DNA from: Polyangiaceae bacterium
GTDB lineage: Bacteria > Myxococcota_A > Polyangia > Polyangiales > Polyangiaceae
NCBI GenBank assembly: GCA_025934595.1
Contig: JAICXU010000300.1
Coordinates: 1-5,291 of the forward strand
Reading direction: 5' to 3'
Length of the DNA: 5,291 nucleotides
Shown here: piece by piece, positions 1-5,291 of the stretch
Layout: each line of letters opens with the position of its first letter
How positions within the stretch are numbered: the first letter of the stretch is position 1
Program-made: the position numbers and the translations under genes
The notes under the pieces: generated by a model
What the model saw: only the letters and a program-made list of their open reading frames with translations
What the model was told of the DNA's origin: nothing
The model's database searches: none

Positions 1-270
1 GACGGCGCCCGCCTTCGCCGCGATGGGCGCAAACTCACGAGAAGGTCCCGCGCCCGCGCTGAAGAGCGCAACGTCGACGCCGGTGAACGACGCGGGCGAC
101 ATGGCTTCGACGGTGACTTCGGCGCCGTTGAAAACGAGCTTTTTTCCCGCGGATTTCGCGCTCGCGAGCGCCACGAGCTTTTTCACCGGAAAGCGACGCT
201 GCTCCAGCGTTCGCACCATTTCACGACCGACTGCGCCCGTGGCTCCGCACACCGCGACGACGAAAGACAT
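1..270 (-). CDS. asd: Aspartate-semialdehyde dehydrogenase, N-terminal part (runs off left edge)
   Basis: This cytoplasmic enzyme reduces aspartyl-4-phosphate to aspartate-4-semialdehyde with NADPH, the branch step towards lysine/diaminopimelate, threonine and methionine. Read on the minus strand from ATG at 268-270, the frame stays open for exactly 90 codons to the window edge. The start MSFVVAVCGATGAVGREM gives a beta strand followed by the Rossmann NADP-binding loop GATGAVG (residues 9-15). Next come an FPVKKLVALAS-type stretch (27-37), SAGKKLVFNG (40-49) and FTGVDVALFSAG (62-73), the family's typical order. The catalytic Cys and substrate-binding residues would lie in the missing part; about 250 residues of a usual 330-370 are absent. 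No good Shine-Dalgarno lies upstream of this ATG, but the Rossmann strand begins right after it, so the start is probably correct. The gene is divergent from pdxH. Family assignment is from recognised motifs, not a search. Confidence 0.93.
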   Translation of the reverse strand, partial: MSFVVAVCGATGAVGREMVRTLEQRRFPVKKLVALASAKSAGKKLVFNGAEVTVEAMSPASFTGVDVALFSAGAGPSREFAPIAAKAGAV

Positions 271-302
271 GGTGCTCGATATGTCATAATCGAGAGAGCA
301 CC
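271..302. promoter_or_regulatory. Inverted repeat in the asd/pdxH divergent intergenic region (possible operator)
   Basis: Only 44 bp (271-314) separate the two divergent start codons. CTCGAT (275-280) and ATCGAG (289-294) are perfect inverted arms around an 8-nt centre. Flanking GGTG (271-274) and CACC (299-302) extend the symmetry if four extra bases (295-298) are looped out; read another way, GGTGCTC (271-277) and GAGCACC (296-302) pair perfectly. A plus-strand CATAAT (285-290), five of six matches to a sigma-70 -10 box, lies in the centre, with no convincing -35 box about 17 bp upstream. A regulator binding here could act on both genes, but this is inferred from symmetry and position only. 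The gap is short enough that promoters may also extend into the coding sequences. Confidence 0.35.
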
Positions 303-314
303 GCAAAACTCCCG

Positions 315-980
315 ATGTCCGAAATGCGCACTCCGAATGATGCACGTGAGCTCGCCGACATGCGTCGGGATTACGAGCGCGGAACGCTCGACGAAGCGTC
401 GCTGAAAAACGACCCCATCGCGGAGCTCGCGGAGTGGCTCTCGATCGCGGTGGCGGCGAGAGTGGTCGAGCCGAATGCAATGGCGCTGGCCACGGCGAGC
501 GCGGAAGGCACGCCGAACGTGCGCGTCGTGCTGTGCAAAGGCGTCGATGCGCGCGGCATCGTTTTTTACACGAACTATCGAAGCCACAAGGCGCGCGAGC
601 TCGACGAGAATCCGCGCGCTGCGCTCGATTTTTTGTGGCGTGAGCTCACGCGACAGGTGCGCGTCCAAGGCCGAGTCGAGAAGATCGGTCCAAGCGAATC
701 GGATGCGTATTTTCGCTCGAGGCCGCGCGCCAGCCAGCTCGGCGCCTGGGCTTCCGAAAATCAAAGCGCCGAGGTCACGCGCGCCGAGCTCGATCACCGT
801 CTCGCCGATCTCGAGAAAAAATACGCGGGAACGGAGATTCCTCGCCCGCCGTTTTGGGGTGGTTACCGCGTGATTCCGGATCGCTTCGAATTCTGGCTCG
901 GCGGCCCGGGTCGCCTCCACGACTGCATCGCGTACGTGCGCGAAAATTCCGGCTGGCGAAAGACGCGAGTTTCGCCGTGA
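315..980 (+). CDS. pdxH: Pyridoxamine/pyridoxine 5'-phosphate oxidase
   Basis: This FMN-dependent cytoplasmic enzyme oxidises pyridoxine 5'-phosphate or pyridoxamine 5'-phosphate to pyridoxal 5'-phosphate with O2, in vitamin B6 synthesis and salvage. The 221-residue product matches the family's length (E. coli PdxH is 218). Visible family blocks are the N-terminal MRRDYERG (16-23), EPNAMALATAS (52-62), the FMN-site segment RVVLCK (70-75), FYTNYRSHKA (84-93), RQVRVQG (113-119), YFRSRPRASQLGAW (132-145), FWGGYRV (180-186) and the C-terminal substrate-binding FWLGGPGRLHD (193-203) with Arg200 and His202. The residue after RLHD is Cys204, where the common motif has Arg. ATG 315 is chosen because it gives the usual short N-terminal extension; ATGs at 324 and 360 are alternatives, and no Shine-Dalgarno is evident. 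Its TGA (978-980) overlaps a possible GTG start (977) of the next gene, suggesting one transcript. Confidence 0.96.
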   Translation: MSEMRTPNDARELADMRRDYERGTLDEASLKNDPIAELAEWLSIAVAARVVEPNAMALATASAEGTPNVRVVLCKGVDARGIVFYTNYRSHKARELDENPRAALDFLWRELTRQVRVQGRVEKIGPSESDAYFRSRPRASQLGAWASENQSAEVTRAELDHRLADLEKKYAGTEIPRPPFWGGYRVIPDRFEFWLGGPGRLHDCIAYVRENSGWRKTRVSP

Positions 981-991
981 AGAACATTTCG

Positions 992-3900
992 ATGAAGCGG
1001 TGTCTCCTCGCGCTCGCGTGCGTCGCGCCGGCGTGCGTGCACGCGACCTCGCCCGTCGACACGGACGGCAATCTCGCGCTTCGCCCGACGGCGCCGCTCG
1101 CGAAAGATCCGATCGTCCGTCCCGCGCGTCTCGTTCCGCAGACGCCCACCGACGATCACGCGTATGGCGTCGAGCCAGGAGGCGGCGTTCGATCGCTGGC
1201 TTCGGGCGTGCGCATCGTGAATCTTCCGAACGGCGCCGTCATGTCGGCGGCCACGTCGCTGCCCGCTGCACCTGCGCGCGTGATCGAAGTGCCCGATCGC
1301 ATGGGCGGAGGATTTTTGTTTTTGCTGAGCCCCACCGTGTGGCGCGCCGATCGGTGGCTCGGCCCCGCCCGGCCGATTTACCGATCGAACGATTCACTCG
1401 GCGGAATCACGGTCGGCCTCGATCGCGTGTATTTGCAGAGCAATCGCGGCGCGGAAGAAGCGATCGATCCGCGCACCGGCGCCATCCTCGACCTCGGCGC
1501 ATGGCCGCCGGCACCGTTCGTCGAAAGCTACGCCGCGATGGACGGTTGGCGCGCCGTCGCTTCGACGGATCTTCGCGGCATCGTCGGCACGTTCGACGCG
1601 GGCGCGTCGTGGCATCCGCTTCCGATTCCCCTCGATGCCACCGAAATTCGCTCGTACGGCAGCGGCCTCCTCGTCGTCGGCGTCGACGCATCACGCACGC
1701 GCGTCGGCTACGAAGTGAGGCCCGACGGCCAAGTCGCTCGCCTCGCATCGCTTCCCACCGCGACGCCGAGCGTTCCACCTTCTTCTGCAGATGTCGCGAA
1801 GCCGTTCGGCGACCGGCCTCTCGTCGCTGCGATCGAAGACGGTTGGCCGCTCGCCGACGGCACGGTCGTTCTCGCGCGCGACGGCGCGCTCGCACGCGTG
1901 CGGCTCGAAGACGGCGCCGTCGTCGAGATGGCGTCCTCCGCATATCCGCTGAGACCGAGCCGATGCCATCCGATTCCTTTCGGCGAAGGCATCGCGTTCG
2001 TGTGCGGCGAGCCTCGCGGCCGCACGGCGATCTACCGCTACGAAAATGGCGCTCTCGTCGAAGCGCGACATTTCGATTCGCCGCGGATGATCCTCGCTTC
2101 GTCGACGGGCGCGGCTGCGGTTCGCGGGCCGTGCGATCCCGCGGCGACCGACGCCGATTCGGCAGGCGAGCAGACCTACTGCGTGATCCCGAAGTCGAGC
2201 GCGGCTTCGCCCGACGGCGCGGGAGCACGCGAGGTCCACTTGAAGGGCGACATCGGCGGCGAGCGCGTCGTCGTGCTGTCGAGCGGAAAGCTCGCCGTCG
2301 TTTCGCCGCCTCACGGCGATCTCCTCACGGCGCGCATCACGATCGTCGACGAGAGCGGAGCATCGACCACGAAACAAATCGTGTTCCCCAAGGAGACGCC
2401 GCGCGACGCCATGCGTGTCGTGAAAAACGGTTTGTGGCTCGACGGGATCGAAGAGCGAAGACCCGGCGTGCTCGGCGGCTGGATCGAATCGGCCGGCACC
2501 ATGCTCGGCTACGAGCTCGAGCAAGACGGCGGCGCCACGGCGGGAACGTTCATCCGCGACGCGGGATCCACGGCAATATCAGGGCGATTTGCGCTCGGAT
2601 GGAGCGCCGCACGTCGTGGCTACGAAACGACCGACGGTGGCATGACGTGGAAGGCGCTCGAGCTCCCCGATCCGATTCGCACCGCACCAACGCATGGCCC
2701 CGTGGAGCGCGCATGCGGCCCCGTCGGCTGTCTCGCGCAAGGCTGGATTCGGATCGGATGGGGATCGAGGCCGCCCGAGAAAATGGCGGAGCCGGTGCAA
2801 GGCCCCACCGCGCTCTACCCGCCGGTGAAATCGCTCGCGCTCACGTGCGAGCCGACGCGCGCTCCGCCGAAGCTTCCGATCACGATGGCTCCGCCGCCGC
2901 CGACGGCCGCAGGTCGCGAGGCGCAAGCCGCGCAGCTCACGATCTTGATGCAGCAGGCGCAAGCGCACGTCATGCCTTCTCCGCCCTCGTGGCGAGGTGG
3001 AGGCTCGGTGCGCCCCGCCGTTTTGCAGACGACGCTCGATTGGACGCCGTTTTTCTCCGCGCAAGCGCCGTCGCTGCGTCCCGACGACGTCGGCTACAGC
3101 ATCGACGCCGCCGATTTTCTCGATCGTTCCAGCAAGCTCGGAAGCATGATGCGATTTTACGCGTGGGGCGCGCGCGGAACCGAATGGGAGCGCACGAGCC
3201 GATGGATCGTGCGCTGGCTCGGCCCATTCTCCGCGGCAGGCGACGTGCGCTCGACGCAGAGCGCGCCGCCGCCGCCCGTCGTGATCGATTCGTCGCACTT
3301 CGCGAATCAATTCGGAATGATCCATCCCGTGCAAGCGTGGACGATGGTGCCCGGAGACGATCCGCAACATGCTTTGCTCGTAGCGCGCCGCCAAACGCAA
3401 GGCGACGTCGTCATTCTCGCGCTCGAGGCCGATCATCCACCGGTCGAAATTCGGCGCGCGGACGGCGAGCCGATCAGCGACGTCGAAGCAGCGCTCCGCA
3501 TGCGTGGTCGTTGGTTTTTCGCGGAGCCATCGGATGGCACGCCGGGATCGCTCATGACGATCTTCGAAGCGGATGGACCCCTCGCGCACGAATTCGTATC
3601 GCTCCCGCGCGCGCAAGACGACGATCCTGCACGCCAACCGATTCGTCTCGCTGCGCGATCCGACGGCCGCGCGATCGGCGTCATCGTCGAGGGGCAGCCG
3701 CTTTCGGATCGACCGGGCACACCGATCCGCTGGGCGCTTTCCATCGACGCCGACGACGCGACGATCGGATCGCTCGAGCCTCTCGGCGCGATCGACTTCG
3801 CGGATCGATCCGAGATCGGCGTCTGCACGGGAGACGAAGCTGGATGGATCATCGACCTGTCTTGGCCGACGACCTCGCTCACGGCGTCCATCCAGGGCGT

Positions 3901-4108
3901 TACGCGACCGCTCCGGACTCCGTACGCGCGCATCCGCGAAACGAAGTCGAGCATGTGCATCGAAAAAATCGCCGCCTACTACGACGCGGCGCCGGAGAGC
4001 CTCACGAGGTCGCGCGGCAATTCGCTACACGGTGAGGCACAAGGCATCGACGTCATCGCGATCTCCTCGCATGTCCGCTACCCGCTCCGGTGCGTGCCCA
4101 CGCCTTAA
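992..4108 (+). CDS. Exported Asp-box (BNR-repeat) protein of about 1038 residues, function unknown
   Basis: I do not recognise a named family. From ATG 992 the product starts MKRCLLALACVAPACVHATS, a basic N-region and short hydrophobic core ending in either a type I site (VHA/TS) or a weak lipobox (APAC, Cys15), so export to the periplasm or surface is likely. Two Asp-box-like motifs, TFDAGASW (200-207) and TTDGGMTW (546-553), fit the S/T-x-D-x-G-x-T-W hairpin found in sialidase-type beta-propellers, and the surrounding strand-rich sequence suits a propeller. A proline- and alanine-rich, partly helical linker (about 620-665) separates a second, strand-rich half (about 666-1038) with another proline run near 755. 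There are ten cysteines after the signal, several closely spaced (325/338, 381/397, 575/580), suggesting disulfides. No sialidase active-site set is apparent, so enzymatic activity should not be assumed. A GTG at 977, overlapping the pdxH stop, is an in-frame alternative start that would add five residues (MKNIS) and still leave a usable signal peptide. Frame openness further upstream (to 854) lies within pdxH and is not coding. Confidence 0.8.
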   Translation: MKRCLLALACVAPACVHATSPVDTDGNLALRPTAPLAKDPIVRPARLVPQTPTDDHAYGVEPGGGVRSLASGVRIVNLPNGAVMSAATSLPAAPARVIEVPDRMGGGFLFLLSPTVWRADRWLGPARPIYRSNDSLGGITVGLDRVYLQSNRGAEEAIDPRTGAILDLGAWPPAPFVESYAAMDGWRAVASTDLRGIVGTFDAGASWHPLPIPLDATEIRSYGSGLLVVGVDASRTRVGYEVRPDGQVARLASLPTATPSVPPSSADVAKPFGDRPLVAAIEDGWPLADGTVVLARDGALARVRLEDGAVVEMASSAYPLRPSRCHPIPFGEGIAFVCGEPRGRTAIYRYENGALVEARHFDSPRMILASSTGAAAVRGPCDPAATDADSAGEQTYCVIPKSSAASPDGAGAREVHLKGDIGGERVVVLSSGKLAVVSPPHGDLLTARITIVDESGASTTKQIVFPKETPRDAMRVVKNGLWLDGIEERRPGVLGGWIESAGTMLGYELEQDGGATAGTFIRDAGSTAISGRFALGWSAARRGYETTDGGMTWKALELPDPIRTAPTHGPVERACGPVGCLAQGWIRIGWGSRPPEKMAEPVQGPTALYPPVKSLALTCEPTRAPPKLPITMAPPPPTAAGREAQAAQLTILMQQAQAHVMPSPPSWRGGGSVRPAVLQTTLDWTPFFSAQAPSLRPDDVGYSIDAADFLDRSSKLGSMMRFYAWGARGTEWERTSRWIVRWLGPFSAAGDVRSTQSAPPPPVVIDSSHFANQFGMIHPVQAWTMVPGDDPQHALLVARRQTQGDVVILALEADHPPVEIRRADGEPISDVEAALRMRGRWFFAEPSDGTPGSLMTIFEADGPLAHEFVSLPRAQDDDPARQPIRLAARSDGRAIGVIVEGQPLSDRPGTPIRWALSIDADDATIGSLEPLGAIDFADRSEIGVCTGDEAGWIIDLSWPTTSLTASIQGVTRPLRTPYARIRETKSSMCIEKIAAYYDAAPESLTRSRGNSLHGEAQGIDVIAISSHVRYPLRCVPTP

Positions 4109-4110
4109 CA

Positions 4111-4139
4111 TTGCGCGATCGGACGAGGACACCGCGCAA
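4111..4139 (+). other. Hairpin immediately after the stop of the Asp-box gene
   Basis: TTGCGCG (4111-4117) and CGCGCAA (4133-4139) form a perfect 7-bp GC-rich stem with a 15-nt loop, starting two bases after the TAA at 4106-4108. No T tract follows, so it is not a canonical intrinsic terminator. It could protect the mRNA 3' end or assist termination, or be a chance pairing in GC-rich DNA. Confidence 0.35.
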
Positions 4140-4205
4140 CGCGCTACGCACGATCTCGGGGCGCGCCGCGGGCTTCAACAAACAACACGTAAATCCTTCT
4201 TTTGA

Positions 4206-4222
4206 TTGGCATCTTGGGTGCT
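4206..4222 (+). promoter_or_regulatory. Sigma-54-like (-24/-12) promoter element
   Basis: Within an AT-richer island (about 4175-4227) the sequence TTGGCATCTTGGGTGCT has GG at 4208-4209 and GC at 4220-4221, separated by exactly 10 bp, the hallmark spacing of sigma-54 promoters. The -24 block TTGGCA fits the YTGGCAC consensus well; the -12 block GTGCT matches TTGCW at four of five positions. The predicted transcript start is near 4233, giving a leader of about 137 nt for the lipoprotein gene at 4370. The complication is that a terminator-like hairpin begins at about that base. A TTGATT (4202-4207) overlaps, but its spacing to TAATGT (4222) is only 14 bp, so a sigma-70 reading is poorer. No enhancer-binding-protein site was identified. 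Confidence 0.4.
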
Positions 4223-4232
4223 AATGTTCCCC

Positions 4233-4284
4233 TGCCTGCGCGGAGTGCGACTGCCCCCCCGGTCCCTTCGCGCGGGCACTTTTT
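4233..4284 (+). terminator. Probable intrinsic terminator downstream of the Asp-box gene
   Basis: TGCCTGCGCG (4233-4242) pairs with CGCGCGGGCA (4269-4278) in a 10-bp stem containing one G-U wobble (4237/4274). Three more pairs (4243-4245 with 4266-4268, one a wobble) extend it to 13 bp, leaving a 20-nt C-rich loop. One base later comes a run of five Ts (4280-4284). A GC-rich stem plus T run, 125 nt beyond the upstream stop and 86 nt before the next start, fits rho-independent termination of the pdxH/Asp-box transcript. If transcription of the lipoprotein starts upstream of it, it would instead act as a leader hairpin or attenuator. Confidence 0.6.
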
Positions 4285-4356
4285 CAACGTGTCGCGACGC
4301 TTCGGCGTGCACCGTACTTAAAGCCCTGCTCTAGACGGGCAGCACGTTTGCGCGCT

Positions 4357-4367
4357 AAGCGTCGCTT
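4357..4367. repeat. Short palindrome just before the lipoprotein start
   Basis: AAGCG (4357-4361) and CGCTT (4363-4367) form a perfect 5-bp inverted repeat around one base, ending two bases before ATG 4370. It occupies the place where a Shine-Dalgarno sequence would be expected, and none is seen. It may be an operator half-site pair or chance; a one-base loop rules out a simple RNA hairpin of full length. Confidence 0.2.
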
Positions 4368-4369
4368 CG

Positions 4370-5291
4370 ATGAAACGCGCTCTCTACGCTTGCTTCGCGG
4401 CTTCGGCGCTACTGGCTTGCGGGAGCGACACGGCGGCTCCGCCCGGCCCGAACGGACCGCAGATTGCGCCAGGCGAGGTGTGCGATCCGACGAGCACTTC
4501 ACCCGTCGTCGTTCACTTCGATCCTCCGAGCATCGTCGTCGCGCCCGGAGAGTCGCGCCCGGTGCGCATGCTCGTCGATCCGGACGTGTGTGCGCCCACG
4601 CAAGCGATGTTCACGTCCGACAATGCAAGCGTGGCGGTAGCTCCGACCAATCCGACGCTCGATCTCCGTCACGCGACGTACGATTTCACGGTGCAAGGTG
4701 GCGCGGTCGGCACCGCGAACATCACTGCCGCATTGAATCTGCCCGCGACGTCGGGCAGCGGAACGCTCACCGTCGACGTGCGAAGCGCCGACATTGCCCC
4801 CTGCGCCGACGGCGACAAAGGACAAGGGACGCTGCAGGCCGGAACCGATTCGATCGCAGGCGCGGGCTCGCTCGTGAACGCTTCGATCTCATTTCCCGAT
4901 GCCGCGTTCACGCGCGCGGACGAATTCGCCGAGCCCGCATTTCCCGCGACGGTTTCGTGCGCGCAGGACATCGTCCCTGCTGCGCCCGGCGGGCTCATGA
5001 AGCTCGGTCCTGCCGTCACGTTCGGCGCAGCGGCGCCGATGAATCCGAACCAAATCTTGCGTCGCGAATTCGACGTGAAAATTCCGGTGAATCCTGCGGC
5101 GATTCCGCCCGCCGGTCGCATGCGGCACGTGGAGGTCGTCTATTCGTCGCCGCTCGCGAAGACGCCGCGCGTGATGACGATCGCGAGCCCGCGCATCGAA
5201 AAGCAAAGCGACGGTAACTACGCGATGCTTTTTTCCACGCCGTGGTTCGGCACGTATCAAGTCGCGACGACGCCCGACGCCGGCACGATCC
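4370..5291 (+). CDS. Lipoprotein with Ig-like/ZU5-like beta-sandwich character, C-terminus beyond window
   Basis: The frame opens at ATG 4370, downstream of an in-frame TAA at 4319, and remains open for 307 codons to the window edge. The N-terminus MKRALYACFAASALLACGSD is a type II signal peptide with lipobox LLAC, making Cys17 the predicted lipidated residue; Gly-Ser-Asp at +2 to +4 does not show an inner-membrane retention Asp at +2. A proline/alanine-rich tether (about 21-36) follows. Residues 45-140 resemble a bacterial Ig-like repeat (VVVHFDPPSIVVAPGESRPV, then ...SDNASVAVAP and GTANITAAL). Residues about 165-300 carry a pattern reminiscent of ZU5-type domains: a LGPAVTFG block (212-219), FDVKIPVNPAAIPPAG (234-249) and a closing PWFGTYQVA (291-299). 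Mature cysteines at 38, 74, 145 and 197 could form two disulfides. The ligand or role is unknown; domain names are by eye. No Shine-Dalgarno precedes the start, but the lipobox position supports it. Confidence 0.85.
   Translation, partial: MKRALYACFAASALLACGSDTAAPPGPNGPQIAPGEVCDPTSTSPVVVHFDPPSIVVAPGESRPVRMLVDPDVCAPTQAMFTSDNASVAVAPTNPTLDLRHATYDFTVQGGAVGTANITAALNLPATSGSGTLTVDVRSADIAPCADGDKGQGTLQAGTDSIAGAGSLVNASISFPDAAFTRADEFAEPAFPATVSCAQDIVPAAPGGLMKLGPAVTFGAAAPMNPNQILRREFDVKIPVNPAAIPPAGRMRHVEVVYSSPLAKTPRVMTIASPRIEKQSDGNYAMLFSTPWFGTYQVATTPDAGTI

Noticed and set aside
183..920. Long minus-strand open frame antisense to pdxH
   Set aside because: It overlaps both asd (wrong frame) and pdxH, which are recognised families; its translation is arginine-rich and low-complexity, as expected for a shadow frame in GC-rich DNA.
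854..991. Upstream extension of the Asp-box gene to ATG 854
   Set aside because: It would lie inside the pdxH coding sequence and bury the signal peptide behind about 46 residues; ATG 992 or GTG 977 is far more plausible.
2885..2908. Proline-codon run (CCG repeats) considered as a DNA repeat
   Set aside because: It is a short coding homopeptide in a linker, not a repeat array; no spacers or regular unit are present.
2579..3637. 352-codon minus-strand open frame opposite the Asp-box gene
   Set aside because: Arginine/histidine-rich composition without recognisable motifs; fully antisense to a better supported gene.
1000..4035. 1011-codon plus-strand open frame inside the Asp-box gene
   Set aside because: The translation is dominated by arginine and alanine with no domain pattern or signal peptide, whereas the other frame has a signal peptide, Asp-boxes and ordinary composition. 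Its length is a by-product of high GC.
4202..4227. Sigma-70 promoter TTGATT / TAATGT
   Set aside because: Spacing is 14 bp and the -10 match is poor; the GG-N10-GC reading of the same region fits better.
4348..5217. 289-codon plus-strand frame overlapping the lipoprotein gene
   Set aside because: Extremely arginine-rich translation; the overlapping frame from 4370 has a textbook lipobox and normal composition.

Overview
The window is a GC-rich stretch of bacterial chromosome, probably from a myxobacterium-like (Polyangia/Myxococcota) organism. That assignment is an inference from high GC at third codon positions, large secreted Asp-box and lipoprotein genes of a kind common in that group, and the sequence style of the Asd and PdxH proteins. 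No marker gene in the window fixes the taxonomy.

Layout: positions 1-270 (minus strand) hold the N-terminal 90 codons of aspartate-semialdehyde dehydrogenase (asd), which runs off the left edge. A 44-bp divergent intergenic region (271-314) containing an inverted repeat separates it from pdxH (315-980, plus), encoding pyridoxamine/pyridoxine 5'-phosphate oxidase. Abutting or overlapping the pdxH stop is a long plus-strand gene (992-4108, possible start at GTG 977) for an exported protein of about 1038 residues with Asp-box (BNR) signatures, probably a beta-propeller-type protein of unknown function. A 261-bp gap (4109-4369) carries a hairpin just after the stop, a sigma-54-like promoter sequence, and a GC-rich stem-loop followed by five Ts that looks like an intrinsic terminator. 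From 4370 to the right edge lies a lipoprotein gene with a clear lipobox and Ig-like or ZU5-like beta-sandwich character, cut off by the window.

How the genes relate: asd (lysine/threonine/methionine and cell-wall diaminopimelate precursor synthesis) and pdxH (PLP synthesis and salvage) are housekeeping metabolic genes transcribed divergently from a very short shared control region. The Asp-box protein is likely cotranscribed with pdxH because there is no room for a promoter or terminator between them, but no functional link is evident. The lipoprotein appears to be a separate transcription unit. None of the four genes has a strong Shine-Dalgarno sequence. I see no CRISPR array, tRNA, rRNA, insertion sequence or recognisable defence or mobile system. 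The least ordinary parts are the two uncharacterised envelope proteins and the layout of the 4109-4369 gap.
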